A DNA stretch of 39,241 bases from an uncultured Nitratireductor sp. (GTDB lineage Bacteria > Pseudomonadota > Alphaproteobacteria > Rhizobiales > Rhizobiaceae), in the NCBI RefSeq assembly GCF_913053745.1, contig NZ_CAJXGF010000021.1, positions 1-39,241 on the forward strand. Direction: 5' to 3'. Positions 26,815 to 35,389 of the stretch are shown here, piece by piece. Under the pieces are notes generated by a model. The model saw only the letters and a program-made list of their open reading frames with translations, was not told where the DNA came from and did not search any database. The position numbers and the translations under genes are program-made. Position 1 is the stretch's first letter. Each line of letters opens with the position of its first letter.

Positions 26815-28326
26815 TCAATCTCGGTAGGTCCAATCGGTAACGGCAGCGACCTGCCTAAAGACCCCATCGACTCCATCAACGGTCGGATCGGCCCGCTGGA
26901 GCCACTCCTCCGCCCATGCGATCCACTCTTCGACGTTGCGTCCATCGATCTCCGCAGCGGACTCGGTGTCCATTGATCGCAATTCAGTCAGGAAATCGCG
27001 CACAGCGGCGAGTTTGTGCCAATCCTGCGCTAGCTCCCTGAATTTTCGCCAGCGGTTAGTGTCTCGCTTGCGCCGTTGCTGCTCCTCATAGCGGCGTCTC
27101 TCGGCGAGCTGGCGCTCCGCCGCCTCTCGATCCTTGCGTTGTTGAACGAGCAATGGTCCGGCAGCGACGAAAGTGGCCAGAATGTCCGGCAGCATGCCCT
27201 CCATTGGGTGCTTCTCGGATTCAAGCCATTGGCGTGGAAGACCTGCGGGCCATTGCCAAGTCTTGATCTCAAAAACCAGCCATCCCGTCGGCACCAGTTC
27301 CTTCTTCCAGCCGTTGTCGCCGGGTGAGCGCCATCGCTTCTCGTCATCGGTCAGAGGGCGCCGTTCCTGCTTTTGCTTCTCGCGAACTTGAAACTCCACC
27401 TTTTCGCCCAGGACCTCGGCAAACAAGACTCCTCGTTCTCCCTGCATGACCTTCCCGCCTTGGCGCTCAATCGCCTTGAACAGCGCGTTCAGAATTCGAT
27501 GTTTGCGACGGTCCGTTTCAGTGAACTCGCTCGGACGATACAGATCACGCCGCCATGGATCGCGTTCATTTCTGGCCCTCCGCTTCTGCTCCTCATGCTC
27601 AGCAAGCCATGACGCGATTACCGTGTGTGGTCTCAGAAGGCGCTCGGGCACAACAAGGGCGGATGCGCTTGCGCGGGCTTTGTCCGCCTGTTGCTTGATC
27701 TCCGGCGGTAACTCTATGGGAGGTGTCGGGCGAATGGTAATGGAGCGTGCGTTGCTCGATTTCGGCAATGGTGTCTGTTTCGGCGCTTTGTCGACAGCAT
27801 GCTTCGCCCAATATCCGCGTGGCGGATATGGGATATCTTCCCGATCACAAATCTTTGCGAGGCCATTGCCGCTGATCCCATATTCCTCAGCCAATCGCGA
27901 CATCGGCGTCGTCCACACCGCTCTATAGAGCTCCTCTCGTGTCATTGTGGTCGGTTGTGTTGGACGTGGCTTTGGCGTGGTCTGCACAGGCTTCTCAGGC
28001 GCGGCCGTTGGAGTCTTCTGTACCACGCCAAGAGCAGTTCCCGAACCCGCTGTGACGTGTTTAGGTTTGCGCCTAGCCCCCTGATTCTCGGTATCCAGGA
28101 CTAGCGGCTCAACACATCCAAACGGCGTTGGCGGCAAAGACGGCTGTTCGACCGGCTTTCCGAACTCTTTCCGCATCCAATGCCCGGACGACGGCGTTGG
28201 GATATCAGCACGTCGCAGCAATGTGCTGAGAATGCCCGTAGTGGTACCGAGTTCGGCAGCCAGGTGGGACATCGGCTTCGACCAGACGCGGTCATAGAGC
28301 TGTTGGCGGGTGAATCGGTGTTCCAT
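26815..28326 (-). CDS. Hypothetical protein with duplicated N-terminal module
   Basis: A 503-aa soluble protein. Two related modules are visible at residues 5-57 and 128-180: each runs FTRQQLYDRVWSKPMSHLAAELG or MTREELYRAVWTTPMSRLAEEYG, then an HTH-like stretch and DIPTPSSGHW or DIPYPPRGYW. The second copy has the common form seen in many uncharacterised proteobacterial proteins. A Pro/Thr-rich linker joins them. The C-terminal half contains an Arg/Glu/Gln-rich coiled coil (about 390-440). The modules look like DNA-binding helix-turn-helix units, but this is inference. The start ATG 28326 directly precedes the first module; the frame continues upstream to 28581 without support. Confidence 0.68.
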   Translation of the reverse strand: MEHRFTRQQLYDRVWSKPMSHLAAELGTTTGILSTLLRRADIPTPSSGHWMRKEFGKPVEQPSLPPTPFGCVEPLVLDTENQGARRKPKHVTAGSGTALGVVQKTPTAAPEKPVQTTPKPRPTQPTTMTREELYRAVWTTPMSRLAEEYGISGNGLAKICDREDIPYPPRGYWAKHAVDKAPKQTPLPKSSNARSITIRPTPPIELPPEIKQQADKARASASALVVPERLLRPHTVIASWLAEHEEQKRRARNERDPWRRDLYRPSEFTETDRRKHRILNALFKAIERQGGKVMQGERGVLFAEVLGEKVEFQVREKQKQERRPLTDDEKRWRSPGDNGWKKELVPTGWLVFEIKTWQWPAGLPRQWLESEKHPMEGMLPDILATFVAAGPLLVQQRKDREAAERQLAERRRYEEQQRRKRDTNRWRKFRELAQDWHKLAAVRDFLTELRSMDTESAAEIDGRNVEEWIAWAEEWLQRADPTVDGVDGVFRQVAAVTDWTYRD

Positions 28327-28779
28327 GGAAATCTGACGGAGCGGCGATCGTGGATTCTCAGCGAGAGGATGTGATCGGTTCAATAGAACAAGATAAGAAC
28401 CTACGAAAGTCGTGGTGAGGTGAAATTCGCTATACGACCGCCAGCAATTCGAACTTTTCATCGCCAAACGCGGCAGCCTTTGTGCCTTCACACAGGCTCT
28501 CTTCCGTTCGCAGTTTTGGCGGTTACAGCGTACTGTGGAGAGCAATCGGCGGACTTCAGCGCACGTGAGCAGTTCGAACACCTACACTGAAACTGTCATT
28601 TGGCGTTCTGACCTCCCATAGTGATGTCCGACTTTGGGATGCGCTCAACGCAACGTAGACGACCAATGACGGCGCGCGAACCAGTCGTTTCCTGCGCGAA
28701 GACGAAGGACTTTGCCCTGGTGTTGTCCGACCGAGCATATTGGATAAATTCAGGCGCGCTCACTTCACAAGGTTGCCAC
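28327..28779. other. Gene-free region, about 450 bp
   Basis: Open frames here (for example on the minus strand up to 28931) have no ribosome-binding site and no recognisable protein features, and overlap the flanking genes. I see no RNA gene or clear repeat. It may be decayed sequence at the boundary between the island and the exported-protein cluster. Confidence 0.35.
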
Positions 28780-30291
28780 CTACTCAATCCCACATGAGGT
28801 TCCGCCAGGATCTCGATCCCAACAACTGTTTGGTTTCCAACGCTGATGGGTGTTGGGTTCTTTCTGCTCCCTTTCAAGGCTTTCATCTCGGTTGCTTTGG
28901 CTTCTCTGTTGCCGAGAACGTGTGGGTGCATTTGTATCAGCCTTCTTCACAAAGAAAATTGAATTTTTACAACCAAGTGAGTAAATACCTGGGTCTAGTC
29001 TATTGCCTATAGTATCTTTTGTGCTGCATGAAAATTGAACCGGAAAGGTGCAATTATTTCGCACGGATGTTATAAAACCTAATCGATAATGAGATTTACG
29101 AATAATTTCCACGCAGCTCAAGTGAGATGCTTTCTTGTTGGAATCATGGAGTTTTTCCTTCATTCCAACGCTGGAGGGCCGCTTGGTTGATGCAAACGTG
29201 TTCGATTCTCGCCTCCTTCGAACGATATTATTCAACTCGCCAAATGCGGCACTGAGCGAGGCCTGTCGTTGCTTCCGTATCCGCTGGCTCTCCTCTCCGG
29301 AGATTTGTGACGAAATTTCGATCGCTGGCGGAGGTTTCCAGACGATCGTGGCAATCGCCGCCGCAGTCGCAGCGACCGAAACAATATTGGCGATCGGCTC
29401 CGATATAGCTCCACTTGCGCGTCCTTCCACGATCGTCGTTAATAGTTCGCTGTAGGCTCCGAGGACTGCGCTCTGTCCGGCAAGGGGGAGTCGTACGAAC
29501 CCAGCATTGGCGCTGTTTGCAACAAATGCAGACCTGGCTTCCATCTGGCTCTGGCTGGGGCGCGGGTTTGAGGCACTATACCCGGCCCAGGCTTGGTCGA
29601 GTTGCCCCATTGCCTCTGCCTGCAATCCCTGAAGATATTTCGTGCCGTACTTCGTTATTCGCTGGGAGAGCCTATGCGCTCCACTTTGCGGCACGCTGTT
29701 ACCCATGAGCGCTCGCGCAATGGTCGGTGCCCGACTTTGGAATTTGCGGATCGTGTTGAAATCTGGACCGAGGCCTGAAGGACTTGCGGCGCGTTGAGCC
29801 GCATTTTGCAGGATTTCTGCCTGCCGTTCGGTTTCCCTACGGCGTTTCTCTTCAAGCTCGCGGCGTTTTTTTTCCTCGGCCTCGCGAGCTTTGTGCGCCT
29901 CCAGCTTCGCCATACAGCTTTCACGAAGCTGCTTAATTCGTTGTTCAAGCCCACATTGCTGTTGCTCGTACGGGGCGCATGTAACAAACCCCTTGTTAGT
30001 CATCGTGGCGTTTACGGTATTACACTCCATGTTGTCACGGATCATGGAAAGATCGCCTGTCCAGTGGTCGGACCAGCACTGCGAACTCTTGGTTCGGATC
30101 TCGTCGAGTCTTTGGCGGAAGGGGTAAGCATCTGACAACATGTTACAATCGGTGTTTTCCGTAGGGTTCAAATAGCTGGCGGTAGCGATGCTGATGGATC
30201 CGATCACAGCCGCGATCGTGACCATCAACATGGTCAGCTTGCACTTTAGTGCCGCGGAACCGAGTCCAGCGAAGTGTCTCCATTTGAGCAT
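28780..30291 (-). CDS. Membrane-anchored or secreted coiled-coil protein
   Basis: A 503-aa protein. The N-terminus has a basic stretch then a hydrophobic segment (LTMLMVTIAAVIGSISIATA, about 19-38), either a signal peptide or an anchor. Next come a Cys-containing region, a strongly charged coiled coil of Glu/Lys/Arg (about residues 130-165), a second hydrophobic segment (about 325-345, IANIVSVAATAAAIATIVW), and a C-terminal Cys-rich domain with NNCTFPVQFSCS, a motif seen in small secreted domains of alphaproteobacteria. The tail is Arg/Gln/Glu-rich. GGGAG precedes ATG 30291. It diverges from the ankyrin operon, and a symmetric regulatory element lies between them. Confidence 0.72.
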   Translation of the reverse strand: MLKWRHFAGLGSAALKCKLTMLMVTIAAVIGSISIATASYLNPTENTDCNMLSDAYPFRQRLDEIRTKSSQCWSDHWTGDLSMIRDNMECNTVNATMTNKGFVTCAPYEQQQCGLEQRIKQLRESCMAKLEAHKAREAEEKKRRELEEKRRRETERQAEILQNAAQRAASPSGLGPDFNTIRKFQSRAPTIARALMGNSVPQSGAHRLSQRITKYGTKYLQGLQAEAMGQLDQAWAGYSASNPRPSQSQMEARSAFVANSANAGFVRLPLAGQSAVLGAYSELLTTIVEGRASGAISEPIANIVSVAATAAAIATIVWKPPPAIEISSQISGEESQRIRKQRQASLSAAFGELNNIVRRRRESNTFASTKRPSSVGMKEKLHDSNKKASHLSCVEIIRKSHYRLGFITSVRNNCTFPVQFSCSTKDTIGNRLDPGIYSLGCKNSIFFVKKADTNAPTRSRQQRSQSNRDESLEREQKEPNTHQRWKPNSCWDRDPGGTSCGIE

Positions 30292-30467
30292 GATAAAGAA
30301 CTCCCTGAACCCGAAGCATCGCCCCGTATTTTCTGCGGGTGTGACGGAGTAGAAGTGATCGATGCCCATCCACCTAATGTCATGACTACCTCCCGCCGCA
30401 ACGTCAGAGTATTTGTCATTCGCCCGTATCCTGGCGATTCCTATGCTCGACGCCCAGCAAACAAAGC

Positions 30468-30491
30468 GCAATCCCCCCAACGGGGGATTGC
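30468..30491. promoter_or_regulatory. Regulatory palindrome a (lux-box-like)
   Basis: GCAATCCCCC and GGGGGATTGC form a perfect 10-bp inverted repeat around CAAC. Its 18-bp core ATCCCCCCAACGGGGGAT (30471-30488) is centred 79-80 bp before the start of the ankyrin gene at 30559; a TACGAT -10-like hexamer is at 30515-30520. It shares its core spacing with three other elements in this cluster. Because it is fully symmetric it could serve both divergent genes. Confidence 0.65.
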
Positions 30492-30558
30492 AGCCTGAAA
30501 GATCCACTGCACCATACGATTTCGGCGCATTTGAATGTCGGGAAATGGGAGTTCCAGC

Positions 30559-32268
30559 ATGCGGAAATTGTCGATCTGGCTGGCGGCGGGATCTGTCCTT
30601 TTGCTGTCCGGTATCGTCGCACACTCCCAGGAAGCGGAACGACAGATCCAACAGGCGGTGAGAGGAAACGACGTCGCCGGCCTGCGCCAACTCTTGGAAA
30701 AGGGGGTCGATTTCACTCGGTCAGACAGGCCGCAGGTGGAACTGATGGCCATGGCTGCGGCTCAAGCAACGCCGGAGATAATCGAAGTCCTCGCGCGTAA
30801 CGGGGTCGACATCAATCGGGCGGATAGTGAAGGCTATACGCCCGTGATGCGTGCGCTGGAGGCCGGCCGTATCGAGAATGCACTCGCCTTGCATAACCTT
30901 GGTGCTGAGTTGAAGGGCGTAACGGAAGATGGCTATACGGTGCGGGTTCTCGCGGAGATTGCGGGGCTGGAAGATTTCGGGCCCGAATACGCCTCACGCC
31001 CTCGCAACGCGTCGCAGGAGGAATTGGACCAGCTGCTTCTTCTCGCTGCGGAAAGCGGAGATGTGGCCGCGGCGCGATTTGCGCTGGACAGCGGCGCGTC
31101 GCTGGATACCAAGGTACCGGCGAATGGGTGGAGTGCCGTCATGCTCGCCGCGCTTTCGGGCAATCCGGAGATTGTCGAATTCCTGTCCACGAAGGGCGCG
31201 TTGGGAGCAGATGATCAGCCATGGGAAACTGTCGGCGAGGGGGTGGACGTTGTTGTCGCAGCCCTTGTCGGGGAAGGTGGGCCGGAACAGGATCATGACC
31301 GGGCGGCCGAGATACTGGGGATTGTCAAGCAGCACCGTCCGGTCGTCTTCCAGAAGAATACTGAACTCTATCGCCAAAAGGCACTCAACATAGGCTACCC
31401 CACGGCATTCGTGCGCCGGCATTTCCCGTTGATTTTCCTGCAGCCGGTGGATTTCCGGATCCCCTCTCCAATACGTGGCGGGCCGGATGGGTGGCGTGAA
31501 CTTCAGATGGTTCTCAAGGAAGCCGGTTTCTATGACGCGAAGGTGGACGGCGTTCCTGGACGCATGACGCTCGCTGCTCTATCGCGCTATGGCGTCAGTA
31601 GGCTGAAAGCGCTGCATGACAGCTGCGCGACGGCAGCGCGACGCGCCCTGGACGAATTCGACATTCGGACGTCGGCCACCGACCAGGCAAAAGATGGGTT
31701 GCTTTACATCGTCGCGGCCGCGGCGAATGCGGCCTCCGGGGCGGGAAAGATTTGGCTAGGTGAGTTCCGTGTTGCCGGTAGGCACGACAACGAAGGGCAT
31801 ACAGCCCTTACAGAAGCCGGTTTCGTTCTTGAACTTGCGGCGCGTTCAGGCCTCCCGACCGGTGACATGATCTGCAAGGGTGGACCGTTCGACATACGCT
31901 ATTACGGTTCCGATCCGGGCAGTGCCCGAATCTCCTTCGACGTCATTGTACCGGATGGGACTGTACGGTTTACGATCCATGGCCAAGGGATTCAGGTGGC
32001 TTGGCAAGGCCGTTCAGGAACGATTCGTGGCGAGCATCAGCTCGCATCGCCGCTTCAGGACTTTCAAATATCCGCGAGGACGCTGCACAGAATCCGCAAT
32101 CTCGTTGACGGACGAATTTGTTCGCCAAACCGTCAACCGATCCAACACTGCCGAACCAGAGAGAAGAACGGTAACTTTATTGAAATCATAGAGGATGAAC
32201 CGGGCACTTGGGAATGCGGTGTGAACCTGGCGGGCGTTCATCAATGCAAGGTGGGCGTTCGCCAATGA
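30559..32268 (+). CDS. Exported ankyrin-repeat / peptidoglycan-binding-like protein
   Basis: A 569-aa protein with a signal peptide (MRKLSIWLAAGSVLLLSGIVAHSQ). Ankyrin-type repeats follow: VRGNDVAGLRQLLEKGVDF, TPEIIEVLARNGVDINRADSEG and SGDVAAARFALDSGASLD, up to about residue 225. A segment LQMVLKEAGFYDAKVDGVPG (about 315-335) resembles the PG_binding_1 helix pair used to bind cell wall. The C-terminal part, with several Cys, is unique. The start at 30559 has GGGAG at good spacing; ATG 30535 would spoil the signal. It overlaps the next gene by ATGA and is preceded by regulatory palindrome a. Periplasmic location likely; function unknown. Confidence 0.78.
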   Translation: MRKLSIWLAAGSVLLLSGIVAHSQEAERQIQQAVRGNDVAGLRQLLEKGVDFTRSDRPQVELMAMAAAQATPEIIEVLARNGVDINRADSEGYTPVMRALEAGRIENALALHNLGAELKGVTEDGYTVRVLAEIAGLEDFGPEYASRPRNASQEELDQLLLLAAESGDVAAARFALDSGASLDTKVPANGWSAVMLAALSGNPEIVEFLSTKGALGADDQPWETVGEGVDVVVAALVGEGGPEQDHDRAAEILGIVKQHRPVVFQKNTELYRQKALNIGYPTAFVRRHFPLIFLQPVDFRIPSPIRGGPDGWRELQMVLKEAGFYDAKVDGVPGRMTLAALSRYGVSRLKALHDSCATAARRALDEFDIRTSATDQAKDGLLYIVAAAANAASGAGKIWLGEFRVAGRHDNEGHTALTEAGFVLELAARSGLPTGDMICKGGPFDIRYYGSDPGSARISFDVIVPDGTVRFTIHGQGIQVAWQGRSGTIRGEHQLASPLQDFQISARTLHRIRNLVDGRICSPNRQPIQHCRTREKNGNFIEIIEDEPGTWECGVNLAGVHQCKVGVRQ

Positions 32269-33638
32269 GGGATGCTGTCATGCGTTGTTTCTCGAGTGTC
32301 CGGTTCGAACTCCTTGGCGTCGTCGCCATTCGGGTCACCCTTCTGATCGTGCTTGAATTCAGCGCCACAGAATCGCTTGCGCAAGTGGACGACGCTGATT
32401 CCCTGCCAACCGTGCGGACCGGCAACAGTTCTTCGGTACTCGAGACCGTCAGAAAGTGGGGTTTCGAGGCCGAGATTATCGAAAGGCGGAATGAGATCCT
32501 TGTTCGTGCCTCTCAGGACGGCGATATGGCTTCGGCATCCCTGGCGCTTGAGCTCGGAGCGGATGCGAAGGCCAAGGGGCCGAGTTCCTGGACGGCGATC
32601 ATGTCTGCCGCGTTTGGCGGACACGATGAACTCGTCCGACTGCTGGCTCGAAATGGCGGATTGGCAGGCCAAGATGAACAACTGCACGTTGCGGATGATG
32701 AGATGAATGTGGTTCTCGCTGCACTTCTTGGCGCACAGGGCAAGAGCTTCCAGCGAGCCGCGCGTGTGCTTGTTGCTCTGAAAGAAGAGCGGCCCGGTAT
32801 TCTGGCCAGTGGTGTGGCGCGCTATCGCGAATATGCCGAGAGCCTGGGCTATGATAAGGAGTTCATTGCGAAGTATCTGCCGCTGGAGCGTTTGCCCCCG
32901 CTCGACTATCGGCTTCCCAGTCCGCTACCGGAGGGTGTCGATGGTTGGGAGAAGGTTCAGCGGATCCTCAAAGAGGAAGGGCTGTACGATGGTGTTATTG
33001 ATGGTCGGTATAACCTGGACACGGCGCTTGGCATGCTCGCCTACATTGACGGTTTAGAGGCGGCCCTCTTCAATCGCTGCTACGAAGCTTACACGCGGGC
33101 GTTGAAGCACAGGGGCAATGGACAGGTGTTCGGTGGGTTTTCTGCATTTGCGCATTCATTGGATGGTCAGGATGGGGCGTATCGGCTTGTGGCTGGTGAA
33201 GGGGACATTCGCCGCTCGGACGACAAGGATAAATTCTTACTTAATGGGGCCGGGTATTACATGGTGGTCGACTTCCGGCCCGGTGATGGCTATTCGATCT
33301 CTTGCAGAAGTTCGTATCCAATCAAGCTCGAAATTCAGATTGATGTTGATTCCATCTGGGCGCAGCGGTCCATGTCGTTTGTGAGAAACGTGTACTATCG
33401 CGAGAAAGATGGAGGCCATGAAATTCGAAAATCGAAACCCGATGGATCAGTTTATTTTTTCGACAGATTGCCCGGCATGAATCTAGAGACTTCTGCAGGA
33501 ACGAGTGTGGATGCCAACCTCTTCGGAAACGACGGTGATGACCGGCATATCAAGCTGAGGGTTGGGGACTATCGCACATTGGTGGGCGTTGTCGATTTGA
33601 CCGAGATTTCAGATGCAGCGGTTCAGCGGGACCCTTGA
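32265..33638 (+). CDS. Exported ankyrin / peptidoglycan-binding-like paralogue
   Basis: A 457-aa relative of the preceding protein. The N-terminus is a long hydrophobic signal ending ATESLAQ. Two ankyrin-like units follow (ASQDGDMASASLALELGAD and SAAFGGHDELVRLLARNGG). The central segment matches the upstream gene closely: PLDYRLPSPLPEGVDGWEK against PVDFRIPSPIRGGPDGWRE, then ILKEEGLYDGVIDG against VLKEAGFYDAKVDG. The C-terminal halves are unrelated. The start at 32265 overlaps the previous stop (ATGA); ATG 32280 with GAGGGA upstream is an alternative. Same operon; probably a tandem duplication with replaced C-terminus. Confidence 0.75.
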   Translation: MRDAVMRCFSSVRFELLGVVAIRVTLLIVLEFSATESLAQVDDADSLPTVRTGNSSSVLETVRKWGFEAEIIERRNEILVRASQDGDMASASLALELGADAKAKGPSSWTAIMSAAFGGHDELVRLLARNGGLAGQDEQLHVADDEMNVVLAALLGAQGKSFQRAARVLVALKEERPGILASGVARYREYAESLGYDKEFIAKYLPLERLPPLDYRLPSPLPEGVDGWEKVQRILKEEGLYDGVIDGRYNLDTALGMLAYIDGLEAALFNRCYEAYTRALKHRGNGQVFGGFSAFAHSLDGQDGAYRLVAGEGDIRRSDDKDKFLLNGAGYYMVVDFRPGDGYSISCRSSYPIKLEIQIDVDSIWAQRSMSFVRNVYYREKDGGHEIRKSKPDGSVYFFDRLPGMNLETSAGTSVDANLFGNDGDDRHIKLRVGDYRTLVGVVDLTEISDAAVQRDP

Positions 33639-33774
33639 TGGACGCGTGTTTCCTCTTCGGCTTGTATTCTCAATGGTTGGTTGCAGTGTGCCAGATGACG
33701 AGCAAGTGATCGATACAGGGGGTCTGTTCGTTCGATTTGCAGCTTCGATGAAGGCAGGCGAGGCTGACAAGTGA
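33613..33774 (+). CDS. Possible small lipoprotein-like ORF
   Basis: A 53-codon frame overlaps the end of the ankyrin paralogue and contains a short hydrophobic stretch followed by VFSMVGCSVPDDEQ, which resembles a lipobox, though the hydrophobic segment is short for a signal. No convincing ribosome-binding site is seen. Weakly supported; recorded because it fills most of an otherwise empty gap of about 300 bases. Confidence 0.22.
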   Translation: MQRFSGTLDGRVFPLRLVFSMVGCSVPDDEQVIDTGGLFVRFAASMKAGEADK

Positions 33775-33846
33775 CGGAGCCTGGGTCGCCTGTTGAGCCA
33801 TCGACACACCCGTCATCAGGAAGACTCTGGAGTGATGTGACCGTGT

Positions 33847-33864
33847 CTCACCTTTTCGGGGGAT
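33847..33864 (+). promoter_or_regulatory. Regulatory element d upstream of protease gene
   Basis: CTCACCTTTTCGGGGGAT matches the cluster element: the right half GGGGGAT followed by TGCC is conserved and the left half CTCACC matches element c. It is centred about 82 bp before the start at 33938, the same distance as the other elements from their genes. Dyad symmetry is weaker than in elements a and b. Confidence 0.45.
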
Positions 33865-33937
33865 TGCCGGATAATTGTGCATATCTCAATGAGATCATTT
33901 GTCATGGGCTCCTGCGACCCTCCTATTGGAGAAGTGA

Positions 33938-34903
33938 ATGCTATTGCGCAAGTTTCTGATGCTGACCGTCGCTCTGGTAACATTGGGTTTCGATCCGGTT
34001 TTCTACCAGGACGGCGCAAGGGCAAAAAGCGGCTCGATCGCGGCCCGCGGTAGTCTCGATGACAGGCATTCTGTACCTGTGCTCAGGCATCAATACAACG
34101 ATAAGCCCTCCAGCCTGTCGGACGAAGAAATCGCGGTTCTGCAGGCTGCAAGTCGGACAGGGTTTATTCAGTTCCCGGACTGTAGGAGGCCATCCAACAA
34201 TCTTAAGCTAATCGGGAACGCTTTTCTCGTTCGCGCGAATGGTCGGGACGCCATCATGACATCCGGTCACTTGATCCTGGACCCCAAGACCGACGCAATC
34301 AGGTATGATTGCACCCCCGACCAATTCAGGCGGATCGTCTATTATCCAGACATATCCTACATCGATCTGAAGGGCGCAGAGGAGCCGGAAGACGGCGATC
34401 CGGGAACGATCGGAGTTGCGTTGGATGATACCGAACAGTTTAATCTGGAGGAGCTCGCGCACAACAAGCCGAACCTCGATTTCCGCAATGACTGGGTGAT
34501 CTTCACGCTGCCAAATCCAATTTCCGAGGAGCAAACGCCGGATGGCAACGTTCGCGGATACTTCAAGATGGCGTCGAGACAGTTCGTTGAAGGGGAAGTC
34601 TATGATGGATTTCTTATTGGCTTCGACCCCTATATAGACTCTGAGAATGGTGGTCCCGCCAGCACCTATCAAAAGTGTACGTTTGAGATCGTAGATGGTC
34701 GGTTGAAGCACAGATGCTACACCACTCTCGGCTCAAGCTCTGCGGTGGTGGGAACAATGGAAAACGGCGAGATCAAGTTGGTCGGGATGCATAATCAGGA
34801 TGTGAGCGATCCGGAAGCATCATCAAAAGGAGATTCACGATCGGGTGATGCCGTCTTCGGCCATTATATCGAAGCTACGCAGGACATTCAGTTCGCCCGG
34901 TGA
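33938..34903 (+). CDS. Exported trypsin-like serine protease homologue
   Basis: A 321-aa protein with a signal peptide (MLLRKFLMLTVALVTLGF). The chymotrypsin-fold catalytic triad can be traced: H111 in AIMTSGHLI, D185 in RNDWVIFTL and S268 in TLGSSSAVVG, where the classical GDSGG is reduced to GSSSA. Cys residues at 82, 125, 247 and 260 may form disulphides. Because the nucleophile motif lacks the usual glycine it may be a weak or non-classical protease. GGAG precedes ATG 33938 (ATTGGAGAAGTGAATG). Element d lies upstream. It converges on the small secreted-protein operon. Confidence 0.68.
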   Translation: MLLRKFLMLTVALVTLGFDPVFYQDGARAKSGSIAARGSLDDRHSVPVLRHQYNDKPSSLSDEEIAVLQAASRTGFIQFPDCRRPSNNLKLIGNAFLVRANGRDAIMTSGHLILDPKTDAIRYDCTPDQFRRIVYYPDISYIDLKGAEEPEDGDPGTIGVALDDTEQFNLEELAHNKPNLDFRNDWVIFTLPNPISEEQTPDGNVRGYFKMASRQFVEGEVYDGFLIGFDPYIDSENGGPASTYQKCTFEIVDGRLKHRCYTTLGSSSAVVGTMENGEIKLVGMHNQDVSDPEASSKGDSRSGDAVFGHYIEATQDIQFAR

Positions 34904-34988
34904 TTTCTGGACGCAGTATCTCTACGCATGATGCCTTGTCGCCGGCTGGCAATGTTTCGGTGTTTCACGCAATCGAAGCGGTCGAAAC

Positions 34989-35348
34989 TTATGGTTGGCC
35001 GCGTACCATGATCGTGAACCCAAGCTCCCGACTCTTTTCCCCATCGGGCCCCAGTACATCGCGCCACACCGAAAGGCATCCATCCGCGTCGTAGAAGGTC
35101 ATGCCATGACCTTCGGCATTGTAAGACGCGTCGAACGTCTTGGGGTCGTTGTGTTGCGCTTTTTCGGCAAAAGACCGGGCTTCAGCGGTAAGGTGAATAT
35201 CGACCTCGTCACGACAGAGATTCATCACACCCATATAGGACCCCGCTATCATGGCGACTTCCTTCGATGTGGGAAGTGTTTGCGCCCAGGACGGAGATGC
35301 GAGCAGGGCGAAGATTGCCAGGGACAAGGAAATGGATTTCTCTTTCAA
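34989..35348 (-). CDS. Small secreted protein, TTG start
   Basis: A 119-aa protein with a clear Sec signal (after the initiator: KEKSISLSLAIFALLASPSWAQ). The mature 97 or so residues contain two Cys (NLC and DGC) that could form a disulphide, and FYDADGCLSVWRDVLGPDGE. No family recognised. The start is TTG at 35348 because GGAGG stands eight bases upstream and the signal peptide begins exactly there; a frame reaching 35429 has no such support. It follows the next gene by 41 bases on the same strand, so they form an operon. Confidence 0.65.
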   Translation of the reverse strand: MKEKSISLSLAIFALLASPSWAQTLPTSKEVAMIAGSYMGVMNLCRDEVDIHLTAEARSFAEKAQHNDPKTFDASYNAEGHGMTFYDADGCLSVWRDVLGPDGEKSRELGFTIMVRGQP

Positions 35349-35389
35349 GATGCGGTCCTCCGATCTGTGCTTCTGAAACTTTCCGACGA

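Noticed and set aside
28596-28931. 111-codon minus-strand frame
   Set aside because: It overlaps the C-terminal region of the coiled-coil protein in another frame and has no ribosome-binding site or recognisable domain.
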